A DNA stretch of 56,543 nt from Hydrogenophaga flava NBRC 102514 (GCF_001571145.1 NZ_BCTF01000031.1:1-56543); one strand, 5' to 3'. Counted from the first letter of the stretch, positions 1 through 9,353 are shown. Numbers and translations: made by a program. Notes: generated from the sequence alone by a model not told the origin.

Positions 1-581
1 CCCGCCGCGCCTACCGGCTCGCGCCGCTGGTGCTCAGCCTCGGGCATGCGATGCGATCGGGCTCGCAGGTGCTGGCCATCGCCGCCCCGCGCATGCGCGC
101 CCTGGCTGAGCGCGAACGCATCAACGTCGGCCTGGCCTACCCCGACCGGGACGAGATGGTCTACCTGGAGTCGATCCGCTACAACCGGCGCGTTGCGCTG
201 CGCAACGTGGTCTCCGGCCAGCGGGTGCCGATGGAGCTCACCTCGCTGGGCCGGGCGTATCTGGCCACGGTGCCCGCCGAACGCTACGCACTGCTCGAAC
301 CCATCTTCAGGAAGCGCAATGGCCGGCACTGGCCCGAGATCAGACGGGCCATCGAAACGGCGACGGACCACATGAAGTCCAAGGGCTACTGCTGGGCCAG
401 CTGGCAACCCGAGGTCCTGGCGCTGGCCACCGCGTTCCCGTCTTCGGAAGGCATCTGTGTCATCAACGTCAGCATGTCCACGCCGGAACAACCCGAGCGC
501 TGGATCAGGACCCTCGCCCCCCATCTGCTGCGCCTGAAAGAGGACATCTGTCTGGAACTGTCCAAGCTTCCCGAGATCTGA
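1..581 (+). CDS. IclR-family transcriptional regulator, C-terminal part (5' end outside window)
   Basis: The open frame runs in from the left edge (frame of position 3), so the N-terminal winged helix is missing. The visible start, RRAYRLAPLVLSLGHA, is the typical linker before an IclR effector-binding domain. The rest (AERERINVGLAYPDRDEMVYLES, then TSLGRAYLA and the GYCWASWQPEVLALATAFP block) is that domain. Family members are usually cytoplasmic repressors or activators of catabolic genes that bind small acids or aromatics. The ligand and target cannot be told from this fragment. The next gene, a chemoreceptor, lies on the same strand behind its own promoter. Confidence 0.85.
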   Translation, partial: RRAYRLAPLVLSLGHAMRSGSQVLAIAAPRMRALAERERINVGLAYPDRDEMVYLESIRYNRRVALRNVVSGQRVPMELTSLGRAYLATVPAERYALLEPIFRKRNGRHWPEIRRAIETATDHMKSKGYCWASWQPEVLALATAFPSSEGICVINVSMSTPEQPERWIRTLAPHLLRLKEDICLELSKLPEI

Positions 582-620
582 CCCAGGCATGCAAGGCGTG
601 TGATTCAGAAGCGGCACGCC

Positions 621-647
621 TCAAGTTGATCCAGGTCAAGTCGATAT
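621..647 (+). promoter_or_regulatory. Sigma-28 (FliA)-type flagellar promoter for the chemoreceptor
   Basis: TCAAGTTG (621-628), an 11-bp spacer, then GTCGATAT (640-647). This matches the class 3 flagellar consensus TAAAGTTT-N11-GCCGATAA in spacing and in most bases. It lies 46 bp before the chemoreceptor start at 694, which fits co-regulation with motility genes. The match is seen in the sequence; the activity is inferred. Confidence 0.7.
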
Positions 648-693
648 CTTGGGACATACCCACCCAAACGCCGACCGGCCCAGGAGCACCTGC

Positions 694-2241
694 ATGACTG
701 TTTTCCGACGTGTCACCGTTTCGTCTCGTCTCTATGCATCGTTCATTGGCATGGCGGTCATGGCTGTGGCCTCGCTGCTCACTGCCTACCTGCTGCAGAT
801 GCGCAGCGAAGCCACGCTCAACCGGCTCCTGGAGGTGGAACACCAGCACACCCAGGAGGTGAACGACTGGCGCATGATGTCGGCCGTCACCAGCGTCCGG
901 ATGATGGCGCTATCGCGCAGCGAAGATCCGGCCATCGACGCAATGTTCGGACCCGAGATCGATCCCCTGATCGCCACGATCGACAAGCAGTACGCGGCGA
1001 TCAAGTCCTGGGCCAGCTCTTCCGAGGAGGTATCGGCGCTCAAGGCCATCGACGATATCGACCCGGTGATCATGGCCGCACACAAAAAGATGTTCGACAG
1101 CCGGCAGGCCGGTGACCGACAGGCCGCCATCGAGGTGTTCGACAAGGAATGGCTGCCGGCGGTCAAGCGATACGACGAAGCCATCAACCGGTTCGCAGCC
1201 CTGCGCGAGGCCAGGCTGGAACAGTCCATTCGCGACGCCCAGGCGCAAATCCACTCCCAGTTTTGGACCACCAGTGTCGTCATGGCCCTGATCCTCGCGG
1301 TCATCGGCTTCTTCGTGGTGGCCGTGGTGCGCTACATCCAGAAATCGCTGGACAGCGCGGTCCGCGCGGCAAAGACTGTGGCCGCTGGCGACCTGACCCT
1401 CAAGGTCGAGGCACATGACCGCGACGAGTTCGGCCAGCTCGGCCTGGAACTCAACCGCATGGCCGAGGGCCTGCGCAGCGTGGTCACCAAGGTCCGTCAT
1501 GGCACCGACCACATGACGAACGCCGCCCACGAGATCGCTCAGGGCAACCAGGACCTGTCCCACCGAACGGAAAACCAGGCGAGCCAGCTGCAGCAGACCG
1601 CCGCCACCATGGAGATGCTGGCCGACAACGTGCGGCTGTCCGCCGACAACGCCGTTCAGGCCAACGCGACCGCCCACACCGCCAGCCGGGTGGCCCAGCG
1701 TGGGGGGGAGGCCATGGGGCTGGTGGTCAACACCATGGGACAGATCGAGCAGTCCTCCCGCAAGATCGAAGAGATCATCGGCGTCATCGACGGCATCTCG
1801 TTCCAGACCAACATCCTGGCTCTGAATGCGGCGGTTGAAGCGGCGCGCGCCGGAGAACAGGGACGTGGCTTTGCTGTGGTCGCTGGCGAGGTCCGCGCAC
1901 TGGCTCAGCGATCCGCCACCGCCGCGAAGGAGATCAAGCAGCTGATCGCCGATTCCGCCGACAAGGTGCGCGCAGGGAACGTCCAGGTCGAAGAAGCGGG
2001 CAAAACCATGCTCGAGCTGGTGGAGTCGGTCCAGCACGTCAGTACCCTGATCGGGGAAATCAGTGCGTCGGCCGCGGATCAGCGCAACAGCATCTCCGGC
2101 GTGAGCACGGCGGTGACACAGCTCGATCACACCACCCAGCAGAACGCCGCGCTCGTTGAACAGTCGGCCGCCGCGGCGGCTTCCATGAGCGAACAGGCGA
2201 GGGCTCTTGCCGATTCGGTGGCGCTGTTCAGGATTTCCTGA
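694..2241 (+). CDS. Methyl-accepting chemotaxis protein
   Basis: A 515-residue chemoreceptor. It has a first membrane helix at about residues 13-35 and a periplasmic four-helix-bundle-like sensor at about 36-189. A second membrane helix lies at about 190-212 and a HAMP domain at about 213-265. A long cytoplasmic signalling coiled coil follows, with the conserved hairpin tip (FQTNILALNAAVEAARAGEQ) near residue 380. It should pass ligand signals to CheA/CheW. No C-terminal NWETF-type pentapeptide is present, so methylation would rely on other receptors. The ATG at 694 is preferred over an upstream TTG because it starts just before the first membrane helix. A palindrome (GTTCAGGA-TT-TCCTGAAC, 2226-2243) overlaps the stop codon. 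The ligand is unknown. Confidence 0.92.
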   Translation: MTVFRRVTVSSRLYASFIGMAVMAVASLLTAYLLQMRSEATLNRLLEVEHQHTQEVNDWRMMSAVTSVRMMALSRSEDPAIDAMFGPEIDPLIATIDKQYAAIKSWASSSEEVSALKAIDDIDPVIMAAHKKMFDSRQAGDRQAAIEVFDKEWLPAVKRYDEAINRFAALREARLEQSIRDAQAQIHSQFWTTSVVMALILAVIGFFVVAVVRYIQKSLDSAVRAAKTVAAGDLTLKVEAHDRDEFGQLGLELNRMAEGLRSVVTKVRHGTDHMTNAAHEIAQGNQDLSHRTENQASQLQQTAATMEMLADNVRLSADNAVQANATAHTASRVAQRGGEAMGLVVNTMGQIEQSSRKIEEIIGVIDGISFQTNILALNAAVEAARAGEQGRGFAVVAGEVRALAQRSATAAKEIKQLIADSADKVRAGNVQVEEAGKTMLELVESVQHVSTLIGEISASAADQRNSISGVSTAVTQLDHTTQQNAALVEQSAAAAASMSEQARALADSVALFRIS

Positions 2242-2361
2242 ACAGGACACAACGCAAGTCGGCAAGACAGCTTTCACAGGAGTTCAGTCGACCCCAGACA
2301 AACCCCAGCCGCCCCCTATCCCGTTTGGTAGGTGCCCGGTGCCCCTGCGCTGCCTAACCTC

Positions 2362-2396
2362 TGGTCTGCGGATTCCAGTCCGCCCCCCACAGACCA
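2362..2396 (+). repeat. Inverted repeat/hairpin in the leader of the outer-membrane protein gene
   Basis: TGGTCTG (2362-2368) and CAGACCA (2390-2396) are exact inverse complements. Between them lies a smaller GCGGA/TCCGC pair, so a compound hairpin can form 16 bp before the ATG at 2412. No T-run follows. It could be a leader structure or an operator; nothing shows which. Confidence 0.35.
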
Positions 2397-2411
2397 CCAA
2401 GAGGCCAGCCC

Positions 2412-3353
2412 ATGCACCGCAAACCCGCCTTCCACGGCACCCGTCCCCTGATGGCCGTCGCACTCGCGTGCGCGGCCTGTGCCGCCCACAGCGTCGAGAA
2501 CGGCGCCCCCATCACGCCCATCGGCATCTTTGAATTCGGCGCGGGCACCCTGCCCCCGTCCTCGGTCGGCGCCACCGTGGGCGTGCGCGGCGCCAGCTAC
2601 AGCGCCAGCCAGCTGCGCGACACCCGCGGCGACCGCTCGCCGGTCGGCATCAAGCTCAAGGTCCACAGCGCGTCGCTGGCCATCGTCAAGACCACCGACG
2701 TGCCGCTGCTGGGCGGCACCTACGGCTTCACCGCCGTCGTGCCCTACCTGGACATGAGCAACCGGCTCACGATCCCCACACCGGTGGGGCCCATGCCCCT
2801 GAAGGGAACCAATGCCGCCGTGGGCGACATCACCGTCGCCCCGGTGGTGGTGAAGTGGACGCCCTCGCCCGGCCTGTTCGTCAACGGCCGGCTGGAGCTG
2901 CAGCTGCCCACCGGCTCCTACAAGGCCGACCGCCTGATCAACTCCGGCTCCAACCACTGGACCGCCTCGCCCGCCGTGTCCTTCACCTGGATCGGCCCCA
3001 CCGGGCTGGAGGTGTCGTCCAACATCCAGCTGAACGTGCACGGCAAGAACAAGGACACGCAGTACCGCTCGGGCATGGAGTACCAGCACGAGTTCGCCGT
3101 CGGCCAGCACGTGGGACCTTGGACCCTAGGCGTCGGTGGCTACCTCTACCAGCAGATCAGCGACGACAAGGTCAACGGCTCGAAGTTCCAGGACGGCAAC
3201 CGCTCGCGCGTGATGGCGCTGGGCCCGGCCATCAGCTTCTTCGACCTCGGTTCCGACTGGCCGGTGTTCTGGGCCCACGTCTACAAGGAGTTCGGCGCGC
3301 GCAACCGCAGCCAGGGCACACAGGTCGCGGTGCGCGCCGCCTGGTCGTTCTGA
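2412..3353 (+). CDS. SphA/MetA-type outer-membrane protein (phenol_MetA_deg family)
   Basis: 313 residues, with a Sec signal peptide at about residues 1-26 (hydrophobic MAVALACAACAA). After it come alternating amphipathic strands and a C-terminal Phe (AWSF), as expected for an outer-membrane beta-barrel. The pattern (early FEFGAGTLPPSS, APVVVKWTPSPGLFVNGRLELQLPTGSY, then the SVNHWTASPAVSF-like block) is that of proteins found beside aromatic and sphingosine catabolic genes, sometimes annotated as transporters. It likely helps a hydrophobic substrate cross the outer membrane. It converges on the LuxR gene, with only 8 bp between the two stops. Confidence 0.65.
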   Translation: MHRKPAFHGTRPLMAVALACAACAAHSVENGAPITPIGIFEFGAGTLPPSSVGATVGVRGASYSASQLRDTRGDRSPVGIKLKVHSASLAIVKTTDVPLLGGTYGFTAVVPYLDMSNRLTIPTPVGPMPLKGTNAAVGDITVAPVVVKWTPSPGLFVNGRLELQLPTGSYKADRLINSGSNHWTASPAVSFTWIGPTGLEVSSNIQLNVHGKNKDTQYRSGMEYQHEFAVGQHVGPWTLGVGGYLYQQISDDKVNGSKFQDGNRSRVMALGPAISFFDLGSDWPVFWAHVYKEFGARNRSQGTQVAVRAAWSF

Positions 3354-3361
3354 GCCCGGCT

Positions 3362-4489
3362 TCAGCGGGGAACCGAGAGATGGGCCGCGGCGGACGACAG
3401 CACCAGGCGCACCAGGTCGGACTGCCGGTGCTGACCGGTCTTGGCCTGGATCTGCTTGAGCTGCACCCGCGCCGTGCCCACCGAGACACCCCGCAGCTGC
3501 GCGTATTCCTCGACGGTGCTGCCGGTGGCGATCGCGCCCAGCAGCCGGGCCTCGGTGGGGGTGAGGCCGAACAGGTTCTCCAGCGCCCCGGCCGGCAGCT
3601 CCAGCGCCACCGAGGCCGAGGACACCACCAGCATCAGCGAGCCGGGGTCGTCGCCGGGCCTCAGGGCCACGTGCAGGGCCTGGGCGCCCTCGCCCAGCCG
3701 CAGGTAGCCCACCCGCTGCGGCCCCGCACGCCGGGCCGCCGACAGCGCGGCGAGCAGCGCCTGGGTGTCCTGGGCCGAGCGGCCGTACAGGTGCTCGCCC
3801 TGCAGACACAGCGCCGCGCCGGGCGCCAGCAGGGCCGTGGCCTGCCGGTTCAGCAACTGCACGCGGCCGTCCTCGCCGCACAGCACGATGCCGAAGCACA
3901 GGCTGTCCATCAGGCCCCGCAGGCGCTCGTCGCGCTCCATGGTCGCCTGCATCTGGTCGGTCAGCAGGAAGGCCTGCCCGATGTGCGGCGCCAGGTCGGC
4001 CAGCCGGTTGACGTGCTCGACCGAAAAGTCGCTGGTGTCGTGCACCGGGCGGTGCAGGGCCAGGCCCAGGTACACACCGCGGCCCACGTCCTGCAGGGTG
4101 CCGATGAAACGGCCCAGGCCCAGCATGGCCAGCCGCTGCCGCAGCCGGGGGCCGGCCTCGTCGTCGGGATCGAACAGCAGCTCGTCGCTGGCCACCCGGT
4201 CCAGCCCGCGCAGCACACGCCGCTGCTCCAGCCGCGGGTTCTCGCCCGTGTTGAGTTCGGGCGACTGCACCGAGGTGACCGCCCGGGTGCGCGAGTCCTG
4301 CGCGGACCACAGCACCTGCGCCTGCCCACCCTCGAAGCGGAAGGCCTGCACCACGGCCGACTGGGCGCCCGTGAGGCTGCACAGGCGGTCCATCGACTGC
4401 ACCCAGCGCGCCGGCTGCGCGGCACCCGCGTACAGGTCCAGCATCAGTTCGTCCGGTTTTCTCAGGAAGGCGGCGGGGGCGTTCGACAT
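3362..4489 (-). CDS. LuxR-type HTH transcriptional regulator
   Basis: 375 residues. A C-terminal LuxR-type winged HTH lies at about residues 305-365 (LTPTEARLLGAIATGSTVEEYAQ, then GTARVQLKQIQAKTG). A PAS-like segment sits near the middle (GIVLCGEDGRVQLLNRQATALL). The N-terminal sensor part is not recognisable. It is divergent from the amidohydrolase-ABC transporter operon, with 95 bp between the two starts, and is the obvious candidate to control it. The inducer is unknown. Confidence 0.8.
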   Translation of the reverse strand: MSNAPAAFLRKPDELMLDLYAGAAQPARWVQSMDRLCSLTGAQSAVVQAFRFEGGQAQVLWSAQDSRTRAVTSVQSPELNTGENPRLEQRRVLRGLDRVASDELLFDPDDEAGPRLRQRLAMLGLGRFIGTLQDVGRGVYLGLALHRPVHDTSDFSVEHVNRLADLAPHIGQAFLLTDQMQATMERDERLRGLMDSLCFGIVLCGEDGRVQLLNRQATALLAPGAALCLQGEHLYGRSAQDTQALLAALSAARRAGPQRVGYLRLGEGAQALHVALRPGDDPGSLMLVVSSASVALELPAGALENLFGLTPTEARLLGAIATGSTVEEYAQLRGVSVGTARVQLKQIQAKTGQHRQSDLVRLVLSSAAAHLSVPR

Positions 4490-4584
4490 GGTGGGCAGAG
4501 ATTAGCGAGCAACCGGCGCACCGCAAGGGTGGATTCCCTGCCCATGCGCCACTTTTCATTCACCCGAACTACACAGCAATCGCC

Positions 4585-6228
4585 ATGCCAGAAACCATCC
4601 TGCACCACCCCCTGATCTGCACCATGGACCCGCAGCGGCCGTGGGCCCAGGCCATCGCGGTCCGTGACGGCCGCATCCTCGCGGTGGGCTCGCTGAAAGA
4701 AGCGCGCGAGGTGCTGCCCACCGCGCCACTGGTGCACCTGCCCGGCGAGATGGTGACCCCGGGCCTGGTCGACGTGCACAACCACTTCGTGTGGGCCGGC
4801 CGCGCCGAGCTGTACGAGGTGTTCGTGCCCCCCGTCTTCAGCCTGGACCAGGTGCTGGACGCGGTGCGCGCCGCCGCCGCCGGCAAGGCGCCCGGCGAAT
4901 GGATCGTGGGCGGCATCTGGGGCTCGGCGCTGATCGGCGAGATCGATGCCGACGCCCGGCGGCGGCTGGACGAGGCCGCGGGCGGCCGCCCGGTGATGCT
5001 GCGCGACGACTCGCACCACAACCGCTTCGTGAGCACCGCAGCCCTGGCCGCCGCGGGCATCACGGACGACACGCCCGACCCGGTCAACGGCACCATCGTG
5101 CGCGACGCCACCACCGGCGAGGCCACCGGCCTGCTGCTGGAGGCCGCCTGCAGCCTGGTGGAAATGGCAGTGGCGCGCGCGCTGGACGCGTCCCCCCGCC
5201 TGGACGTGGAGGCCGCGGCGCACGCCGTGAAGCGGCTGAACGCGGTCGGCGTCACCGGCATGCAGGAGGCGCTGACGACGCGCGCCGTGATGCGCGCCCT
5301 CAAGACCCTGGACGACGAAGGCCGGCTGAGCGCCTGGGTGATGGGTTCGCTGCCCATGACCGAGGCCCCGCTGGCGCCCGGCGAAATGCCGGACGAACTG
5401 CAGGCGCTGCGCGACGACTTCCGCACCCGCCACTTCCTGCCCGACGCCGGCAAGATCTTCCTGGACGGCGTGCCCACGTCGCGCACCGCCGCCATGCTGG
5501 AGCCCTACCTGCCCGACGCGGTGCACGGCTGCTGCTTCCGCGGCGGCACCACGCTCACCGTGCCGCAGCTGGCTCGGGTGCTGTCCGACTGCGAGCAGAA
5601 GAACATCCGGGTCAAGATCCACTGCACCGGCGACGCCTCCACACGCGCGGCGCTGGACGCCATCGACGTGCTGCGCAGTTTCAACGGCCCGGGGCTGCAG
5701 CACCACATCGCACACGCCACGTTTATCGACCCGGCCGAGATCCCGCGTTTTGCTGCGCTGGACGTGGTGGCCGACCTCTCGCCGCCGCTGTGGTTCCCGA
5801 GCGTGATCATCGACGCCATCCGCGGCACCGTGGCCAAGCACATCGTCGACCGCATGGCCCCCATCCGCTCGCTGGTGGAGGCCGGGGCCCTGGTGGCCGG
5901 CGGTTCGGACTGGCCCGTGGTGCCCGACCCCAACCCCTGGCCGGCCATGCAGGGCATGGTCACGCGGCGCGACCCCTCGGGCCGGCTGGACGGCGCGCTC
6001 GCGCCCGAACAGGCCATCGGCGTGCAGGACGCGCTGCGCGCCTACACCCTCAACGCCGCCCAGGCCACCGGTCTGGCAGATCGGGCCGGCTCGCTCACAG
6101 CCGGCAAGTCCGCGGACCTCGCGGTGCTGGACCGTCGGGTCTTCGACATCGACCCCGCCGAGCTGGGCCAGACCCGGGTGCTGCAGACCTGGTTCGAAGG
6201 ACGTTGCGTGCACGGGGCCGACACATGA
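4585..6228 (+). CDS. Metal-dependent amidohydrolase (Amidohydro_3/YtcJ-like)
   Basis: 547 residues. Family metal-site signatures are visible: the DVHNHF motif near residues 63-68, VKIHCTGDAS near 345, HHIAHATF near 372 and GGSDWPVVPDPNPW near 438. N- and C-terminal beta-sandwich segments (ILHHPLICTMDPQRP and GKSADLAVLDRRVF) complete the usual plan. YtcJ-type enzymes hydrolyse C-N bonds in amides, carbamates or cyclic amides in the cytoplasm; the substrate cannot be assigned. It is the first gene of the operon and overlaps the CobW-type GTPase by ATGA, so a metal-supply link is plausible. Confidence 0.85.
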   Translation: MPETILHHPLICTMDPQRPWAQAIAVRDGRILAVGSLKEAREVLPTAPLVHLPGEMVTPGLVDVHNHFVWAGRAELYEVFVPPVFSLDQVLDAVRAAAAGKAPGEWIVGGIWGSALIGEIDADARRRLDEAAGGRPVMLRDDSHHNRFVSTAALAAAGITDDTPDPVNGTIVRDATTGEATGLLLEAACSLVEMAVARALDASPRLDVEAAAHAVKRLNAVGVTGMQEALTTRAVMRALKTLDDEGRLSAWVMGSLPMTEAPLAPGEMPDELQALRDDFRTRHFLPDAGKIFLDGVPTSRTAAMLEPYLPDAVHGCCFRGGTTLTVPQLARVLSDCEQKNIRVKIHCTGDASTRAALDAIDVLRSFNGPGLQHHIAHATFIDPAEIPRFAALDVVADLSPPLWFPSVIIDAIRGTVAKHIVDRMAPIRSLVEAGALVAGGSDWPVVPDPNPWPAMQGMVTRRDPSGRLDGALAPEQAIGVQDALRAYTLNAAQATGLADRAGSLTAGKSADLAVLDRRVFDIDPAELGQTRVLQTWFEGRCVHGADT

Positions 6229-7289
6229 CCACCGACCCGCGCGTCCCGGTGACGGTGCTCACCGGCTTTCTGGGCAGCGGCAAGACCACGCTGCTGCAGC
6301 AGCTGATGCAGCGCCCCGAATGGCGGCGCACCGCCGTGGTCATCAACGAGCTGGGCGAGACCGGGCTGGACCACCTGCTGGTGCAGCACGTCGCGCCCCA
6401 TGTGCGGCTGCTGCAGAGCGGCTGCCTGTGCTGTTCGGTGCGCGAAGACCTGACGCAGACCCTGGCGGACCTGCTGGCGCGCCGGCGGCGCCAGGAGCTG
6501 CACTTCGACCGCGTGGTGGTGGAGACCACGGGGCTGGCCGACCCGCTGCCGGTGATGCACACCCTGACCACGCATGCCTCGCTGGTGCGCGACTTCCGGC
6601 TGGCGGGCGTGGTGACCGTGGTCGACGCCTTCAACGGCTTCGCCACGCTCGACCAGCACGAGGAGGCCCGCCGCCAGGTGGCCGTGGCCGATGCGCTGCT
6701 GCTGAGCAAGTGCGACCTGGTGCAGCCCGCAGCGCGCGAATCGCTGGAGGGGCGACTGGCGCGTCTGAACCCCAGCGCGCCGCAGCACCGGGTGGACCAT
6801 GGAGCGCTGCGCTCCGAGCACCTGCTCTACCTGGAAAACCTCGACAACCCCTTCCACGCCCCCGCACCGGCGAACACCCCCGCGCCGAAGACGGCCGGCT
6901 GGCTGTTCAGGGCCACCGGCCCGCTCACCGGCTCGCTGTTCCAGCGCGCGCAGCACGCGCACGCCAGCGACATCCAGACCCTGTGCCTGACGGTGGACGA
7001 GCCGTTCGAGGACGAGGCCTTCCGCCACTGGCTGACCCTGCTCACCGCCCTGCGCGGCGAGCGCCTGCTGCGCTTCAAGGGCCTGGTCCACATCGCCGAG
7101 CGCCCCGAACAGCCGCTGGTGGTGCACGCCGCGCAACACCTGGTGCACCCCCCGGTGCCCCTGCCCGCCTGGCCCGACGCCGACCGCCGCTCGCGGCTGG
7201 TGTTCATCACCCAGGGCATGGAGCCGCAGGTGATCGAACGCACGCTGCACAAGTTCACCGGCGCCCGCGCCGTGGCCGCACCGGCCTGA
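6225..7289 (+). CDS. CobW/COG0523-type GTPase, putative metal chaperone
   Basis: 354 residues. The Walker A motif GFLGSGKTT lies at about residues 14-22. The hallmark CxCC motif (GCLCCSVRED) is near residue 66, and ETTGLADP follows as a switch/Walker B region. The CobW C-terminal domain is in the last third. COG0523 proteins use GTP to hand zinc or another metal to client enzymes. The start codon overlaps the amidohydrolase stop (ATGA at 6225), so the two are probably translated together and the amidohydrolase is a likely client. That last step is inference. Confidence 0.85.
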   Translation: MTTDPRVPVTVLTGFLGSGKTTLLQQLMQRPEWRRTAVVINELGETGLDHLLVQHVAPHVRLLQSGCLCCSVREDLTQTLADLLARRRRQELHFDRVVVETTGLADPLPVMHTLTTHASLVRDFRLAGVVTVVDAFNGFATLDQHEEARRQVAVADALLLSKCDLVQPAARESLEGRLARLNPSAPQHRVDHGALRSEHLLYLENLDNPFHAPAPANTPAPKTAGWLFRATGPLTGSLFQRAQHAHASDIQTLCLTVDEPFEDEAFRHWLTLLTALRGERLLRFKGLVHIAERPEQPLVVHAAQHLVHPPVPLPAWPDADRRSRLVFITQGMEPQVIERTLHKFTGARAVAAPA

Positions 7290-7332
7290 CCGTTCCCCGT
7301 TTCCGTTTTCTTTCTTCCCCGGAGCAAGCCCC

Positions 7333-8619
7333 ATGAACCACCACCCCGCCCCACGCCGCGAGTTCCTCAAGACCTCTGTCGCCCTCACCGCCGCCAGCGC
7401 CCTGCCCGGCTTCGCCATCGCGCAGCAGAAGGCGCTGCGCGTCGGTTACATCACCGCCCTGTCCGGGCCGCGCGCGCCCTTCGGCGTGGCCGACCAGTGG
7501 CACCTGGCCAAGATGCGCGAGCTGCTCAAGAACGGCCTGGAGGTGGGCGGCCAGCGCGTGCCGGTCGAGATCCTGCTGCGCGACAACCAGTCCGACCCCA
7601 ACCGCTCGGTGCAGGTGGCCAGCGAGCTGGTGCTGCGCGAGAAGGTCGACCTGATGCTGGTGGAAGACGGCGACGCCTCCACGCCCGCGGGCCAGCTGTG
7701 CGACGTGCACGGCGTGCCGATGATCAGCACCATGTCGCCGTGGCAGGCCTTCCTGTTCGCCCGCAACGGCAAGATCAGCAAGGGCTTCCCGTTCTCGTTC
7801 CACTTCTTCTGGGGTGCGGACGACGTGGTGAAAACCTTCACCTCGCTCTGGGACAGCGTCAAGACCGGCAAGTCGGTCGGCACGCTGTACATCGACAACC
7901 CACCCGGCGCGGCCTTCGCCGACCCGCTGGCCGGCATGCCGCCCGCGCTGAGGAAGGCCGGCTACGCCGAGTCCACCGGCGGCTTCTTCAAGGTCGCCAC
8001 GGACGACTTCAGCAACCCCATCGCCAGCTTCAAGAAGGCCAACGCCGACATCGTCTCGGGCTTCATGTACGAGAGCCACTTCGCCACCTTCTGGAAGCAG
8101 GCGCAGCAGCAGGGCTACAAGCCCGAGGTCTGCACCGTGGCGGCGGCCTTCCTGTTCCCCAGCGCACTCAAGGCCCTGGGCGCGGCGGGCAACGGCATGT
8201 CCACCGAGGTCTGGTGGACGCCCGCGTTTCCCTACCGGTCCTCGCTCACCAACCAGAGCGCCGCCGAGCTCGCGGCCGAGTGGGAGAAGTCCACCGGCAA
8301 CCAGTGGACCCAGCCGCTGGGCTATGTGCACGCCATGTGGGAGGTGGGCCTGCACGCGCTCAAGACCGCGGGCGACCCGTTCGACCGCAAGGCGGTGCGC
8401 GACGCCATCCAGAACATGACGCTGGACACGGTGGTCGGCAAGGTCGACTTCAAGAACAGCCCGATCAAGAGCGTGGCCCGGACGGCGCTGGCCGGTGGCC
8501 AATGGAAGCGCACGGCCGCGGGGTCGAAGCACCCCTACGAACTCGTGGTGGTGAACAACGCGCTGGCGCCCGCCATCCCGCTGGGCGGCAAGCTCGAACT
8601 GCTCTCGCAAATCAAGTAA
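7333..8619 (+). CDS. Branched-chain-type ABC transporter substrate-binding protein (first of two)
   Basis: 428 residues of the Peripla_BP_6/LivJ-like family. The N-terminus carries RREFLK before a hydrophobic stretch and an AIA cleavage region, which resembles a twin-arginine signal (one position off the strict consensus). The mature start, LRVGYITALSGPRAPFG, is typical. It would capture a substrate in the periplasm for the LivGFHM proteins that follow. The ligand may be an amino acid, amide or aromatic acid; the amidohydrolase context suggests a compound with a C-N bond. Confidence 0.85.
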   Translation: MNHHPAPRREFLKTSVALTAASALPGFAIAQQKALRVGYITALSGPRAPFGVADQWHLAKMRELLKNGLEVGGQRVPVEILLRDNQSDPNRSVQVASELVLREKVDLMLVEDGDASTPAGQLCDVHGVPMISTMSPWQAFLFARNGKISKGFPFSFHFFWGADDVVKTFTSLWDSVKTGKSVGTLYIDNPPGAAFADPLAGMPPALRKAGYAESTGGFFKVATDDFSNPIASFKKANADIVSGFMYESHFATFWKQAQQQGYKPEVCTVAAAFLFPSALKALGAAGNGMSTEVWWTPAFPYRSSLTNQSAAELAAEWEKSTGNQWTQPLGYVHAMWEVGLHALKTAGDPFDRKAVRDAIQNMTLDTVVGKVDFKNSPIKSVARTALAGGQWKRTAAGSKHPYELVVVNNALAPAIPLGGKLELLSQIK

Positions 8620-8627
8620 GGCGCCCC

Positions 8628-9353
8628 ATGAGTCTGGAAGTCAGGGGCCTGTGCAAGGCCTACGGCCAGGTGGTGGTGGCCGACCGCATCGACATCGATC
8701 TGCCGGTCGGCCAGTGCCTGGGCGTGATCGGTCCCAACGGGGCCGGCAAGAGTTCGCTGTTCCACCTGCTCACCGGCACTGTGGCCGCCGACGCGGGGCA
8801 CATCGCGCTGGAAGGCAAGCCGCTCTCGGGCCTGCCCGCCCACCGGCGCGCGCGCCTGGGCGTGGCGCGCGCCTTCCAGGTGCCGCAGCCCTTCGGCCAC
8901 CTCAGCGTGTTCCAGAACGCGCTGGCGGCCGCCACCTTTGCGGCCGATCTGCGCGGCGAGGCCGCGGCCAGCGCCGCGCAGGACGCGCTGGAGCGCTGCG
9001 GGCTGTCCCGCGCCGCCGACAAGCTGGCCGGCGCCCTGCCCCTGCTGGACCGCAAGCGCCTGGAGATGGCCAAGGCCGTGGCCGCGCAGCCGCGCCTGCT
9101 GCTGCTGGACGAGGTGGCCGGCGGCCTGACCGAGCGCGAGGTGCACCAGATGGTGGACCTGGTGCAGCAGCTCAAGCAGCGCTACGCGGTGATCTGGATC
9201 GAGCACATCGCGCACGCGCTGCGCGCCGTGGCCGACCGCATCATGGTGCTGCACTTCGGCCGCAAGCTGCTGGAGGACACGCCCGCCGAGGTCATGGACA
9301 GCGCCATCGTGCGCGAGATCTACATGGGGGTGCCTGCCAATGCCGCTGCTTGA
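8628..9353 (+). CDS. livG: ABC transporter ATP-binding protein, LivG type
   Basis: 241 residues. Walker A is GPNGAGKSS near residues 35-43 and Walker B is LLLLDEVAGGL. The signature segment reads LPLLDRKRLEMAKAVA instead of a canonical LSGGQ, a departure also familiar in LivG-like proteins. It energises import through LivH/LivM at the inner membrane. The ATG at 8628 lies 8 bp after the binding-protein stop, and the gene's end overlaps the next ATPase gene by 14 bp. Confidence 0.88.
   Translation: MSLEVRGLCKAYGQVVVADRIDIDLPVGQCLGVIGPNGAGKSSLFHLLTGTVAADAGHIALEGKPLSGLPAHRRARLGVARAFQVPQPFGHLSVFQNALAAATFAADLRGEAAASAAQDALERCGLSRAADKLAGALPLLDRKRLEMAKAVAAQPRLLLLDEVAGGLTEREVHQMVDLVQQLKQRYAVIWIEHIAHALRAVADRIMVLHFGRKLLEDTPAEVMDSAIVREIYMGVPANAAA

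Noticed and set aside
2226..2243. Palindrome GTTCAGGA-TT-TCCTGAAC at the end of the chemoreceptor gene as a terminator
   Set aside because: The loop is 2 nt, it overlaps the coding end and no T-run follows, so it was mentioned only with the gene.
4492..4544. Inverted repeat TGGGCAG/CTGCCCA between the LuxR and amidohydrolase genes
   Set aside because: Arms are only 7 bp and 39 bp apart; this could easily occur by chance in such GC-rich DNA.
2855..4615. A long plus-strand open frame across the outer-membrane protein and LuxR genes
   Set aside because: It overlaps two convincing genes in other frames, is Arg/Ala/Gly/Gln-rich and has no family features.
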